Assembly (NCBI GenBank): GCA_003339415.1
Contig: PDHQ01000114.1
Coordinates: forward strand, 1-64,000
Source: Ophiocordyceps camponoti-saundersi (nom. inval.)
Lineage: Eukaryota; Ascomycota; Sordariomycetes; Hypocreales; Ophiocordycipitaceae
Direction: 5' to 3'
DNA: 64,000 nt
Below are positions 11,819-25,900 of this stretch, piece by piece. The first letter of the stretch is position 1; each line of letters starts with the position of its first letter. Position numbers and translations under genes: made by a program. Below the pieces are notes generated by a model. It did not search any database. It was not told the origin of the DNA and was given only the letters and a program-made list of their open reading frames with translations.

Positions 11819-13690
11819 AAAAACTATTATATATTCTATAAATTTTACGCTTATAGTAATATAAATATAAACTTCTTATTTTTATATTATAAGTAAACTC
11901 CGCTCCTTTTATTACCTTATAATAATAGTAAGCTACGCTTAAAATAACTTAGGGGGGAAAAGCGATATTATATAAGTTAATTATAACTATAAAAATTTTT
12001 TACTTAGAATATAGCTTTACTTTAAATTATAATAATCTTAAACTTAAAAATTTATTATATTTATTATTTTATTAAAAGTTAAGGTAAATATTAATAAAAT
12101 TATTTTAAGAGATAATTTTATCTTTATATAAGTAATTATTAAATAAATAGCGAAATCTAAAAAGGTTTAAGGAGGCGCCCCCCTTACTCTAGCTTTATTA
12201 GTTAATAATATTTTCTTAGCTATTATAGCTATAGTTTCCTCTTTATTTTATAGCTTTAAGGGGAGCGGAACTCTTTCAATATAAGCTATAGTTATAATTA
12301 AAGCGCTAAAAAAAACTATTAGAAAATAAGTTTTTAAGTAATATAAGCGATAGCTTATAATTTATTTTAATTTTATTATTATTTTATTATTATTTTATTT
12401 TAAGTTTAAAGCTTTAAAATAATTATAATAAATATTAATTTTATAAGTAAAGCTAAGCTTTTATAATAAGGAAATTACTTAATAGTAATATTATAATAAT
12501 ATTTTAAGATATTATTTTTAAGCTTTAGTTTAATTTAAAATAGCTTTATACCGCTTTTAAAGAAAAAGTACGCTTAATTAGTAAAAGTTATATTCTTATT
12601 ATAAAAAGGGTATTAGCGTAAGCTTTATAATAAAGTAATAAGGAAGCTTTTTAGAAAAAAATTAAGTTTTTAGATAAGGTTTTAATAATATAATTATATA
12701 TAAAAAAATATTAATTAAGAATTTAGCGGAGCTTCCTAATAATTATTATTAATAATAAAATAAATATAAATTAAATTTATAATAAGAGTATAATAATATA
12801 AATAAAGATTTTTAATATTAAACTATATATATTAAAAATCTAACTTAAGTAATATTTTAAATATTATTAATTTAAATATATTATTAAATATTATATAATT
12901 AAGCTATAATATAATAAATACTTTATTATTTTATATATAAAAGGCGAGTTTACTTATTTTTTAATTTATAAGAAAAAACTATATTATTATTTTTTTATTA
13001 AAGGTTTTATTTTAAGTAAAGTTAACTTTACCTTAAAATAAAAGCGGTATAAGACTAAGCGAAAAATATATATATTTCCTAACTTTAAAAGTTTATAAAC
13101 TAGAACTCCGCTTATATTGCCCCTCCTCCCTCTTTAGTGCTAATTAGAGTCTAATAATAATAAGGGCGGAAACGCTAAAAAATAAATATAATAATACCTC
13201 CCTTAACCCCCTTTTTAAACTTATCTATAGCTTTATTATAATAATTTAGCTATCTTTTAAAATTAGCTATTATAAAGTTTATTATAAGATAATAAAACCT
13301 TTATATATTTCTTAGCTATATTAATAAAGCTTTAATTAATTAAATTATTAAAGCTATTTTAATTAAGCGTAAAGGTTTAATTTATAATAATAATAATAGC
13401 TAAAAGGATAAGTAAGCTATATAAACTTTACATTAAACTCAGTTTACGCGTACTTTTATTACCGCGGAGTTTACTTTAAGGGAAATATTAGCTTCTTAAT
13501 TATTAGTTATAACTTAACTTATTAAATATATAAAGTGCTAAGTATAAGCAGGGTTTAACTTATAGCTAAGGTAACGCTTAAAGGGAGGGTTTTACTCTAA
13601 GTTCTCCGGTTTTTCCTCTTTTTAAAATATATATAAGATAGTTCTAAGCTATATAAGATATACTAGCATATTAATATTATTATTATTATT
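11819..13690 (+). mobile_element. NL-B copy III, complete, nested in copy II
   Basis: A full 1,872-bp copy inserted into the internal (ATA)n stretch of NL-B II, same orientation. The target is repeated as ATAATAATAATAA at 11806-11818 and again from 13691. The 3' tail is (ATT)n (about 13673-13690). Start (ACTATTATATATTC) and end (GATATACTAGCATATTAAT) are typical of the family. RIP is as heavy here as in the older host copy. Confidence 0.88.
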
Positions 13691-13846
13691 ATAATAATAA
13701 TAATAATTAGGAGAAAAAATAGCTATATAAACTTTATACTAAACTTATATAGTTTATATATATTTTTACTATTATAAGCTTTATTTTAAGGGAAATATTA
13801 GCTTTTAAATTATTAGTTATTACTTAATTTATTTAATATATAAAGT
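13691..13846 (+). mobile_element. NL-B copy II, segment 3
   Basis: Continues NL-B II after copy III, up to AATATATAAAGT (13835-13846). The same 12 bases recur at 28679-28690, and they mark the duplication made by LINE-F. Confidence 0.85.
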
Positions 13847-14049
13847 ATAAGTAAACTTTTAAACCTTACTATTATTAACTTTTCTATAACTTTAGATAAT
13901 TAGGGTCCCCGTTTATACTTAATATTATAATATTATAAGAACTTAGTACTTTCTGCCTCTCGAAGTTTAACTTCGCTAAGAGAATAACCCTAAACGCGGG
14001 GTTATAAGGCGGTCCGCCTCCTAGTCCGCTATTAATACCGATAATATTT

Positions 14050-15300
14050 AATAGCGGGACTTAAAAGCTTAACTAATCCTAATAATATTTATATATAGGT
14101 AAAAGTTAATATAATATCGCTACTAACTTTAATAACTTATTTATTAATATTTTTTAAACCCTAATAGATCTTATTTTAAAGTTTATATATAAAAAACTTA
14201 CTAAGGTAATCTTTATATAAGATTTTTACCTTATATAAGATATTTTTAATATAATATTTACTAAGCTTTAATAACGGTAATAAGCCTCTAAGGATTTATT
14301 TAGCTTACTTATTATTATCTTCTACGCTATTTAGAAATTAGTTAAAGCTACCTTTTATAAAATAATAAGTAAGGAGTTAAACTCCGCCTTTAGAGCTTTA
14401 AATTAGGCTAGCGTAATCGCGAACTTCGCCCTAAACTCCGCCCCCTTTATAGCGCCTCTTATATAGCTAGTTTTAGTAAGAATAAAGAGGGAGGTACTTA
14501 TATCGGTAAAAAATATCCTAGTAATTAATAAGGTTTTAGCGCTTATTTCTTAAAAAATTATTTAGAAAGTTAATAAAGCTATAAGCTATTTTATAATAGT
14601 TACCGCGCGCTAACTTCCTAATAGTAATTTTATTATTATATTTAACTTAAAATATAAAAATTTTATTTTTAAGGATAAATAAATAACTTAAGCTTTTAAA
14701 GTAAAAGCTAAGCGTATACGCTAGACTTATATTATTATTACTAAGGGTATTTAAACTTTAGTAGCTAATTATAACTATAACGTATTATTTAGTATTATTA
14801 AGAAAGTAAATAAAGTTAATATAGTTTAAGTAAAAATATTTTAACTTTAGCTTATTATTAGTAAAGAAGCTTTATAAACTTATCTTATTATAAGCTTAAG
14901 TAATATAAAAAATATAAATAAGCTTTGCTTAAATAGAGTAGTTATAAATACGGAGATAATTTACTATAAACTTTATAAGGACTCTGCACGCTTTAAGTAA
15001 TATTATAAATATTTTTAATTTAAGTATATTACTAAGTATTACTAAAAGCCCCCTTAATATAAATATTATATAGCTACTTTATATAATAGTAAAGAAGAAA
15101 ACTACCTTATATAGAAAAGAGAAAAACCCCGCTATTATATTTTATATAAGGGTATATATTTTATATAGTTTAAAAATTACCTAAAGTCTTGGAAATAGTA
15201 AAGCTATGCTAAGTTTAGCGTCCCTAATAAACCTTACCTTTTCTAATTATTATAATCTGCTTAACCTCTAGCTTTTACTTAGCGGTAACTTTATAAAAAT
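14050..15300 (+). pseudogene. LINE-F ORF1 remnant (zinc-knuckle nucleic-acid-binding protein)
   Basis: Around 15005-15055 the plus strand reads YYKYF*FKYITKYY*K, which fits a CCHC knuckle (C-x2-C-x3-F-x-H-x4-C type) in which Cys codons TGT/TGC became Tyr TAT/TAC and a Gln/Trp codon became a stop. A Cys/His-like continuation follows to about 15110. ORF1 of fungal LINEs binds the RNA and usually ends in such knuckles. The N-terminal boundary is only a guess; the upstream frame is K/A/I-rich but interrupted many times. Confidence 0.6.
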
Positions 15301-15571
15301 AGTAAAAGCTTTATTATAGTTTTTTTAAAAAAGCGAGTATATTATAAATCTCTTAAAAATACGCTTTAGTAATCCTCTTATAATATATTACTTACTTAAG
15401 TCTCTTTAAAAGGCTCCTAACTTAGTAATACTTATAGAGGCTATAAGCTATATAATAAACTCCGTAACTTATAACTAGCCTTATAATAATCTTAAGTAAA
15501 GTTTATATTAGCGGACCTTATATAACTAAAATAATTTTAAATAATTATTCTTAATATTTAATTTTTATAAG

Positions 15572-15872
15572 TGTTAAGTAGTCTTTATATATATACGTGT
15601 AAGGTGAAGAAAGTAAAGGTAACCTAAATCGTATATAATTAAGATAGATATCCTTCCTATTTCGTATAAGGAAGGACGGCTATATAGCTAGTTAATATTC
15701 TACCCCCTATACCTCCTTATCTATTATAAGATATCTCCTAGCCCCTAAGTTATATAAGTTATAACTTAGGTATTAATATATAAGTTATTATAAGCTCCTA
15801 TTATATCTAAGGTATACTTTATATATATATTATATAGTAAATATAAAAGGGTATAAGATAATAATATTAATA
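15572..15872 (+). repeat. LTR-E1 left LTR (301 bp)
   Basis: Starts TGTTAAGTAGTC with the TG intact and ends ATTAATA. It aligns without gaps with 22581-22881; most differences are C/T or G/A as expected from RIP. Confidence 0.93.
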
Positions 15873-16259
15873 CTTTACTTTTTCTTTTTATAAAAAGAAA
15901 TAATATACTTAACGGAAAAATAAAAATATATCGTATAAAGAAAAAACTCTTTAGCCCCTTAGGGTTTTTAAGAAAAATAGTCGTATAATATTAAGCGAAT
16001 ATATAGCCGAAAAATTCTATAAAGGTAAATAACGCCCCGTATATATTAAAGTAAAAAAAACTACTAGCTAAAAATAAATATTAGATTGCTAAATAAACTA
16101 ATCTAGCTTATTATAAATAAAGGTTTTAATATAAAGGTTCCTTATAGTTATAATACTAAGAAAAATAAGTAGTAATATTACTTTTAGTAACTTTATATTA
16201 AAAATACTAAAAATTATTATAAAAAAAGGGAAAAAAAACGGATTCTGCTACGCTTTACC

Positions 16260-16350
16260 GCTTTTAGAGGGGTATAAAAACCTCGCTACCCCCCCTCTTT
16301 CTCTCTCTTTCTTTTTCCTCCTTTCCTCTTCTCTTTTTCTTTAAGCTAGA
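16260..16350 (+). promoter_or_regulatory. Internal TATA box and CT-rich leader of LTR-E1
   Basis: GGGGTATAAAAACC (TATAAAAA at 16273-16280) is followed by about 65 bases of nearly pure C/T. This is the usual look of a filamentous-fungus core promoter with a pyrimidine-rich start region. The same arrangement sits at 54363-54432 in LTR-E2, at nearly the same distance (701 and 711 bp) from the left LTR start. It is unusual because LTR elements normally start transcription inside the LTR. Confidence 0.6.
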
Positions 16351-19300
16351 TAATAATAATAACGATAACTTTAAGGTTAAGAAATTAAGTAAGACTTAAA
16401 TAATTATATAATATATTATACCTATTTATATATATTATTAATAATTATATAATATACCTCCTTATCCTAATAGCGTAATAGTATATTAGCCTAGCTTTTT
16501 CTAAGTTTATATCCCTTATAGTAATAATAAGAACCGTTATCTAATATAGTTAATAGCTTTAAATATAAGTATTAAATAAAAGTAATTATATAATTATAAA
16601 GCTAATATAGGAATAGGAAGCTAAAGTTCGCTTTATAGCGATATTATTATATAATATATTTATATATTTAAATAACTCCTAAGATCCGTAATATATAGTT
16701 ACTATTATTATATAATAATTATTATATTTCCTAATAATATTTATAGCTAGTTAGGGGGTAATTATAGCGGAGCTATATAATATTTATATATATAATCTAT
16801 ACTTATTTAATATATATTAGATAAATAAAGATAAGGCTTACGTTACTTATATCTAGCGCTTTTATATAATATAATACTTTTTTATATAATAAGCTATAAT
16901 ATTATATACTCTAGCGCTAGCGCTTTACGCCTTAGTAATAATATTTATAATATCGGCTAATAGCTAGTAAGGGGGGAGGGTAATAATAATTCTAAAAAGA
17001 GCACCTCTAAACGCGGAGAAATATATTACTATCTTAGATAATAAGTAAGGAGGTTCGGGGGCGGGGGAAAATAGTTAGGGGGTCGGACGATAATAATATT
17101 AGTAAACAATAGCGTAAAAGGCTTATAGCTTTACTTTTAAAATAGCGTAAAAGTTAGGCAATACTTAATAAATAAATAAAAGTTTAATATATATAAAATA
17201 TAAATATAAAAAAAAATATAAAAAAAACGTAAAAATTAAATAAAGAAATAAGAGTATAAGCTATTAGATAAGAGTAAAAAAAAATAAAATAAAAGAAAAG
17301 GAAAAAGTAGATAAGTTATATAACTTAAGCTAATTATTAAATTAAAGCTTCGATATATAGTTAGTATAAATTTATAGATATAAGGGTCGATAATACTATA
17401 TTAAGGCTAGCTTTAATATAAGCGTTTACTAAATTATTTTTACTATTTATTTAATAAATCTTAGAAATTTTTTTATATTAATATAATTTATAAATAGCTA
17501 TAATATCTATTATAAGCTATTTTTCTATTATTAAGCTAAGCTAAATAAAGTAATTATATAATAATTATAAATCGGTATAAAGGATTAAGGGTATTAAAGG
17601 GGAGCTAAGAGATCGTATAATATTTTAGATTATTATATATAGTACGAAACTAAGATTAACGCTATTAACTATATTATAAAGTTTACTTATAAGGACGCTT
17701 CTTATAACTTATTTATTTTTATAAAGGTTTAGTATAAGATATTACCTTATATAATAAATAAGTTTTCGGACCGGTTTTTTTTACTTAAAATAATAAAGGT
17801 ACTAAGTTAAGAAGTTAGGTTATAGTTATTAGCGAAAAACTTATCCGTAAAAATAAATAGTTTTATATAAGATAAGTTAAAGGGAATAAAGTATAGTCCC
17901 CGGGAAGCGTTATTAATTTACTATTAGATTCTCTTATTTAAATTTATAATATCTTATAAGGATAGTTTTAATACTTAGGCGGCGATAGTAAGGTTATATA
18001 AAGCTTTTAGTTAGTAAACTTAAGTAATATAAGCCCCGCGGGCGCGTTAGCTAATAAAGTCCTATAAAGCAAACTTACTAGCGGGGTTAATAAGTTAGAA
18101 GCTAAAAGCTTAGCTTTTTTATATAAGAATAATATTATATAAATCCTATATTACGCGGCCGCTATTAAAGTTAATAGAGGCGCTATTTATAAGAAAGGTT
18201 TTTAGTTTCGTATAAAATTAAGCTTTTACTAGCTTAGTTTCCTTAAGTTAGGAGAAGTAAGGGGAGGCGAAGGAGAACATATTATCCGTCTATAATCTAG
18301 TAATACTAAATATAGTAAGTCTAGGTATAATATATAAAAAATAGGGGTTATATAATAATAGAGTTATATTAAGTTTTATATAGTAATATTAATAATATTA
18401 GTAATAAGTTTTAAACTAATAAAGCCCTAACTCCGCGAGTTTATAAAGGGGTTTTCGGATATATAAAAAAGTATATAAGGGATATTAATCTTATAGCTTT
18501 TTTAATAAGTAAGCGTAAATTATATAACTTAATAAATTAGAGACTATATATATACTTATATAATATCTCGTAGCTTTTCCTATATATTATACGATTATAT
18601 TAAAATAAGTTTAAAAGTAAGAAAAAGGCGCTATAATATATATAAAATTATAAGTAATTATATAAATATTTTTTCCTTATTATTATTACTATACCCTTAA
18701 ATAATAAGCTAGGATTTCTTATAAGGTTTATTATTTAGATTTTTTACCTTTTATATAAAACGCGTTTTAAAAATACGTATATTAAGGTTTAATATAAAGT
18801 TATATCGTATAAATATAAAGATTTCCTAAGTAGATAAGGTATTAATTTTATCGCGGTTAAAAGCCTCGAAAAATATCCCCGAGGTTATAATAATCCCTTA
18901 TTAATAGAGTTATATAGCTAAAATATAGTTATCCTTTTCCTTTATAATAATAAATAAGGAGGGGAAAGCTTTATATAATACCTTATCTTTAAGTATTATA
19001 ATCGGGATTTTAAAATAGACTTTCTTTATTATAATTTAAAAAAAGGGGACGGAGATAAGGTTTTACTTATATTATATAAAAGCGTATTAGTTTAGAGGGA
19101 AGGTTAAGGATAATATCTTAGCTATTAAAGCTTAAAATATAAAAAGGGCCTTATTACTTATCCTTTTCTCGCTAGATAAGGACCTCACTTTAAAAAAGAA
19201 GGGATAAGATATTATATAAATTAAAGCTATTTCTTATATATAATATTTATAAAATATCCGCTTAGGCTTTAAGTTTCTATATTTATTTTATTATTTATTA

Positions 19301-19499
19301 GATTATATAAGCGTAAGTAATAATATTTAAAGCTAGTAATAAATTATATAAAATATAAGGGTAGGCGCTAAAAATAAAAAGAGTAGGAATAAGGCTATTA
19401 AGGCTAGTAATATTATTTATAGCTTTTATAGCTATTTATAAAATCGTAATATTATTAATCTTAAAGTTAATTTCTTATTAAAATATATCGTTTACTTAT

Positions 19500-19800
19500 T
19501 AAAAAGGGGTATAAGTATATTCGACTTTACTAATAGCTTAATATACCTTTATAGGTACCTTTTTATAAGATAATCTAAGGAGTTTAGCGTTTATACGAAA
19601 CTTTTCTAAGGTAAAGTTTATATTAGCGTTATAGGAAATAATATTAAGTAAGCCCTAGTAAGTATAAATCTAATATTTATAAAAGGCGTTTTATATATTA
19701 GTAGCTAATATACTTTATATAAAATATATAGCTTAAAATAAGGTAGCTTTATTAATAGCGTATAGGACTAGCTTACTGCTAAAGTAAAAGATATTAATAA
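19500..19800 (+). pseudogene. Protease-like remnant in LTR-E1
   Basis: From 19520 the plus strand reads FDFTNSLIYLYRYLF, which after undoing typical RIP changes (Gly/Ala/Cys/His codons) resembles the D-S-G-A-S-x-H-[ICM] site of Ty1/copia proteases, though one residue shorter. It is followed by a V-x-I-S-x-I-G-N-N / G-V-L-Y-I pattern like the downstream GIG...VLYVP block. LTR-E2 gives the same alignment near 57600-57830. The match is suggestive only. Confidence 0.35.
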
Positions 19801-22580
19801 TAAGGGAGTAGTTAAAATTATAATTATCTTTAATAAAGAACTTAAACTAATATAGTTTAGCGTTATATAACTAATATTAATAATAAAAACGTTAAATTAA
19901 GTTAAGAGCTGCTAGTAAAATATTAGAAGGGCTAGCTTTCTAAAAGAGGTTATAAAGGCGTTATATATATAAGTAGCCGAAATAGCGGTATAACTAATAT
20001 AGTTTATATTCTATATAATATAACGCTAATTCTTATTATAAAACGTTAAAAAAAGGATATCCCTATTTCTAAATAATAGGGACTATAATATTATTATATT
20101 AAATAATAATATTTTATATATTATCGTAGAAAGTATAAAGGTAGTTAATATCTTTAAAATAAAAGAGGAAAAGAGTAAAGGTATTAAGGATATAGTAAAG
20201 GACCTTACTAAGTAGGTTTCGTATAATAATAGTGCTAATTAGTTTTATAACTTCTAAGAAGCTAAAATAGATAGCGTTATTAGTAAGGGTTTAATTAATT
20301 ATCGTATAAGGGTATTCTTAAATATAGGCTTTTACTTATAGCTTTCTAATAATTAAAATTTTAGTAGCTTTTATATCTTAAAGCTTACCTTAATATATTA
20401 TATAATATATATTAGAAAGGAGAAACTATTTTATAAAGGTATTAGAAGCTTTAATATTATAAATATCGTCGCTTATAAGATAGTATATATAAGCGGTAGT
20501 AATAAAGAAGGAGACTATAGTTTCCTTATCTATAGTATTTTCGTTATTTTTAGAATCTTCGTTATATAATTAAAGGAACTAGGAATTTTATTCCTTAAAG
20601 TCTTCGTACGAAAGGAGGAAAGCGTTAAACTTCTTATTTATAAGGGGTTATTAGTTAGTTTTTTCGCAGCTTATTAAGTATTATTTCCTAGCTTATTTAA
20701 TATTATCTAAGCTATAGTTAGTTAATTAGTAATTTTCTTTCTTATAAATAAAATATCTTTATATTATATAAGGGATAAAGCGGCATTATTATAAAGGTTC
20801 GTTATATTATATAAGAGTAAATTTATAAGAATAGAAAGATAGTTAAGGAAATAAATATCTTAGAGTTATATAAAGATTTATATAGTCTATATAATAACGG
20901 TTAGTAAAGAACTAGTTTATACCTTAATTAATAGCGATAATAAGAGAGGAATATAATTAGTTAATAAAGGATTCGTATAAAGTATTTTAGAATATTATAG
21001 CTAATTTAAGTTCTAGGATACCTTTATAAGCTTATACGATTATTATAAGAAATTACTTCTCCCTCTAATAGTTTATACTTAAGGCTTATTAAACTAATAG
21101 AAATTTATTAAGGAGGGTATTAAAAGTATTTATTATAGTCCTATTAGGTTATTTATATTATATAATATTAAATAAAAGTATAGTTTAGTCTATTTAATAT
21201 AAAGAATAATTTATATAAGTATTAAAATATATATCTAAAAAAGTATAGATTTTATTTTATTATTTATTTATACTAATAAAGTATAGGAAATAATCTTAGG
21301 CCTTATCTAATAAAATATCTAGAAAAATAGCGTAGTACTAATTTTCTATAATATTAATCCTTAAGTAATAGCTAATAAAAATCTAGGTCTTATTAATTAG
21401 TATATTATATAGCTTTCTAATATAGTTTTAATCTTTTCGCTATCCCTTAAGGAAAGCGGTAACCTTATCTAAAGAGATCGGTCCGTTCTTAACTTAACGT
21501 ATTAATAATAGCGAATAGACTTATATAATACTTATTAAAGATTAAGGGATATTTAAGATAGTTAGGATTAGCATTACTAAGGTAAGGCGTAGTAGTGCTA
21601 ATTTATTATTATCTATTATTTATAGTATTTAAGTTATATAAATTTAAAACTATTATAGTTATAATATAATATTCTAAGAGGGCTATACTAAGATAGTAGC
21701 TAAGACTATCCTTAATTTATAAAGCTATATAAGAGTTATATTTAACGTTATATAATCTTATAATATTAGTCTTAAGGGGTTAGGGGTAGTATACCTTATT
21801 ATAAGTTATAGCGGTAAGCTAGGGGTTATTTTATAAGTAGGAATAGGGGTTATAAGGAGTCTTATAAAGTGTTCGATAAGTATTTTATTTTTAGGGAAAG
21901 GGACGTATTATATAACGATAATTTAAGTTAGTTTTTTAAAAAATATACGGTAAATATAACTTAGTTAGTAATAAGTCTAGCTTTTAAGTTCTAATTAAAT
22001 TATATAAAAAAGGTTTTCCTTATAGAGGTTAAAGTATACGATATTATATATTTATTATATAATAAATATAGTTAATTCGATCTTTTTAGGTACTTATATA
22101 AGGCTCGGTTATATATCCTAGAATATAGAGTTTATACTTTAAGTTTAAATACGGTAAGATACCGTGCTTCCTTCTATTATCTTATTATATAATATAAGGG
22201 AGTTATCGCTTATAGTCTATTCGTAGTATTTATTATAGGACTCGTTATCTTAAGAAGTTAAAGCTATATTATCGTTATATACGTTTTTAGAACGCTATTA
22301 AAAGTAATATTATATAACTAATAAAAGTACTAGGTAAATATAGCTTTTTAGTTAGAATTTTAATATTAGTACGTATTTTACGTTACCTTAATCTTTTAAT
22401 TTCGGTAATAGTACTAGGCTAATATAGCTTTTTAGTTAGAACTTACTATTAGAAAAAGGGTAAAAGTACGAGTATCGGACAATAGCGGGTATAAGGGCTT
22501 TTCGAAGTCGTATAATAATCGTCTCTTTACTTTAGCTAATTTATAGTTAACTAATAATAACTAATATAATTACTAATTAA

Positions 22581-22881
22581 TATTAAGTAGTCTTTATATA
22601 TATACGTATAAAGTAAAGAAAGTAAAGGTAACTTAAATTATATATAATTAAGATAGATATCTTTCCTACTTTATATAAGGAAGGATAGCTATATAGCTAG
22701 TTAATATTCTACCCCTTATACCTCCTTATCTATTATAAGATATCTCCTAGCCCCTAAGTTATACGAGTTATAACTTAGGTATTAATATATAAGTTATTAT
22801 AAGCTCCTATTATATCTAAGGTATACTTTATATATATATCGTATAGTAAATATAAAGGGGTATAGGATAATAATACTAATA
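22581..22881 (+). repeat. LTR-E1 right LTR (301 bp)
   Basis: Direct repeat of 15572-15872. It starts TATTAAGTAGTC (TG mutated to TA) and ends CTAATA, followed by the duplication ATAAG. Confidence 0.93.
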
Positions 22882-22919
22882 ATAAGAATTATAACTTTAT
22901 TATAAAATATATAAAAAAT

Positions 22920-25900
22920 TAACCGCCTCGCTTAGCTTATTTTATTTAATAAGGAAAGCTATAATATTATTACTATATAAAAATTCTAGCTTAATATATA
23001 TAATCGCCCTCCGCTTCCTAAATTTACTTTTTATTACCTTATTTAAAGTAAGGGTAAAGCTCTCCTTTATATATATAAATAATATAAAATAAGTAACTAA
23101 GACCTTATTATAAGGCCTAACCTTATTAGAGTCTCCTTTTATAGTAAGCTTTAAGTACTTATTATTTACTCCCCGCTATTTAGAATATATATTAAACTTT
23201 TTTTATACTTATTACCTCCTCCTCCCTCCTTATACTTTACCTCCGCCTCTACTCTACTAGTTATCCTTAGTAATTTTAACGCCTATTATCCCTTTTAGGA
23301 CTTTTATAAATATACCTCCCCTTACTTTATAAAGCTTCTCTCCGCTTTTTATTAACTTTATTTTAAACTTTTTACCCCTTTTTATAAGATTACTTAAAAG
23401 GTATATAAGTAAAGGGCTAGTATTATTAACTTAATTTAAAATACGCTTAACTATTTCTTTATATATTTTAGCTTAAATTTTAATTTTCTTAGCTTTAATT
23501 ATATTTTTTAGTTTATATTATTTATTATCTCCCCCCCCTAAACTCCGCTTTAATATTACGCTAGAAATATTTTAACTTTAATATTTTATAAATAAAAGTA
23601 AAAAACCGCCTCCTATTTTTTACTATTTAAGCGGAGTTTATAATAAATATTAAGAAATTAATAATATAGCTATATAAGTAATTAAATATTATAGCTAATT
23701 TAATAATTTCGAAATTACTTTAATAATATAATTTTTATTTATATTTATAATAAACTTTAAAAGTTATTTTTATAATTTTAAATATAAAGTATATTAAGCG
23801 GTATTAATAAGTATAGCTAAACTTTAATTACTAATAAATATATTAAAACGCTATAATATAATAAAAATCTTTTATTAGGAAAATAAAAAAAATAATTAAA
23901 GGTAATTTCTCGCTTTTATAAGTAGCGACTTTAATATTATATAATTTATAACTTAGTAAATAAGACTTTATAGCTAGGCTTCTCTAAAGCTTATATATAT
24001 TTTTTCTTTTTAATAAAATATAAACTTTACTTTTTAATTATTTTTCTTCGAAAAGTTAAAGCTTTTAGCTTATAAGTTCTTTCCTTATTTTTTAGAAAAT
24101 ATTTTATACTTTCCTATTTCTAACCTTTTCCCTTTAATAAATATTCTCTTCTAAGTTACTAAAAATAAAATCCGCTCCGCTATTTTTAATATTATATTAT
24201 AGAAATCTACTAAGCTTAATAATATTTTTATTAGCTTCCTAAAAAGTTATAAATAACCCCTTATAATAGTCTTAACTAAGCTTTTTTAAAAATATATTAC
24301 TTATAAATATTTTTTTACTTAATATTAGACTTTTAATATTATAGTTTTTTAAAAAGCGGGAAAAAGCTTAAAAGTTTATTAAACTCTAAGTAGCTACTAT
24401 CTTATCTCCCTCCTTAATATTATAAATAAGATTTTTAAAATTATTATTATAAAAAAAAATCTTATATAGCGTAGTTTATAGGAATCTTATTATAAAGTGA
24501 AATAAGTAACTAGCTAAATTAGCTTACTAATAACGCTTTATTTTTTTAATAAAGTTTATTTATATTATTTAAAGCTTTTAAAGCTTTACTTCTTTTTTAA
24601 TATTAAATATAATAAGCGCTTTTAACTATATTTTATATTTTAAGCTAATAGAAATCTTTAACTCCCTTAGCTTTTTTAAGATAAATTATAGCTTTTTTCC
24701 GCTCTGATTTTTCTAACTATACCTCCCGCTTAAAAATTAATAGTAAACTATTAGACTTTTTCCTTATCTTTATTAAAGTCCCTTAAAGCTCCCTACTCTC
24801 TTTAATATTATTTATCTTATATATCTTATCTTTTTATAAGCGCTTATAATAAGTAACTAATATACTTATTATTAGATTTATAGATAATATTAATATTTTT
24901 AATACTAAGCGTACTTTTACTTAAGTTTACTATTAGCTTATTTTTATTAAAGTTTTTTAAAGCTCCTTACTCTCTCTAATATTATTTATCTTATATATCT
25001 TATCTTTTTATAAGTATTTAGAATAAGTAATTAATATACTTATTATTAGATTTTTAAATAATATTAATATTTTTAGTATTAAGCGTATTTTTACTTAAGT
25101 TTGCTATTAGCTTAAATAAGCTTAGAGTATTTACTATAACTAAGTAGTAAAGTATAAAATAACCTTTTAGCTATTTAAAAATAAGCTCCTTTATTTTATA
25201 AAAGCCCGCTCCGCTAATATAACTTTACTAATCCTTAATAAGAATATTATTTAACTTATATAAAAAATATATATACTTAGAGTTTAAATTTATTATAAAC
25301 TTTAATAAAAGCTTTACTTTTACCGCTTTATAAAGAAGCTTATTTACTAATAGCTAGCTTTAACTAAGCTTACTTTATTTACTTAAAGCTTTTTACTTCT
25401 TTAAATAAAAGAAATTTATATTAAAGTTATTAAGTTTATAATCGCTTTTAGCGCTATAATTTACTCCGCTTTAACCTTATTAAGTAAAGAACTTAAAAGC
25501 CTTATCTTTTAATAGCTAGCTATAACTTAGTTTAAATACCTCCGTATTATCTTTAAGGTATATTAAGTAACCCTTTCCTATTATATTAAGTCCGAAACTT
25601 TTATCCCCTTTATTAATATTTACTTATCTTATTACGCCGCTTATAGCTACTAACTTTTTTATAATAAAAAACTTATAGCTTATATTTACTTTACTTTTAA
25701 GAGAATCTTTATATATTTCCGCTAATAATATAAAAATTAGCCCCGCCTTACTTATATTCCCCTTAAATCTTTTTAATTTTTTTTTATTATTTAAGTATAA
25801 ATTTTAGATATTTTCTCCTAATTTTTTAAAATTCTAAAAGCTTATTTTTATAAAAAATAATAGCTTTGCTAAAACTTTAAAAAAAAGCTTTAAAAATATA

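Larger units (their letters stand above)
15572..22881 (+). mobile_element. LTR-E1, 7.3-kb LTR retrotransposon inserted in LINE-F
   Basis: A 7,310-bp element with 301-bp LTRs (15572-15872, 22581-22881) and a perfect 5-bp duplication ATAAG (15567-15571 and 22882-22886). The left LTR still begins with an unmutated TG; the ends read TGTTA...TAATA, expected TGTTA...TAACA. A sibling lies at 53652-60940. A peptide near 19520-19700 resembles the end of a Ty1/copia-type aspartic protease, but I could not find a convincing integrase or RT, so the superfamily is open. A TATA box with a CT-rich leader lies inside the element at 16273-16350. Strand is inferred from that promoter and the protease-like frame. 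Confidence 0.85.

Noticed and set aside
14920..15120. tRNA or other structured RNA
   Set aside because: No T-loop GGTTC-type or anticodon arm could be formed; the sequence translates as a degraded zinc knuckle.
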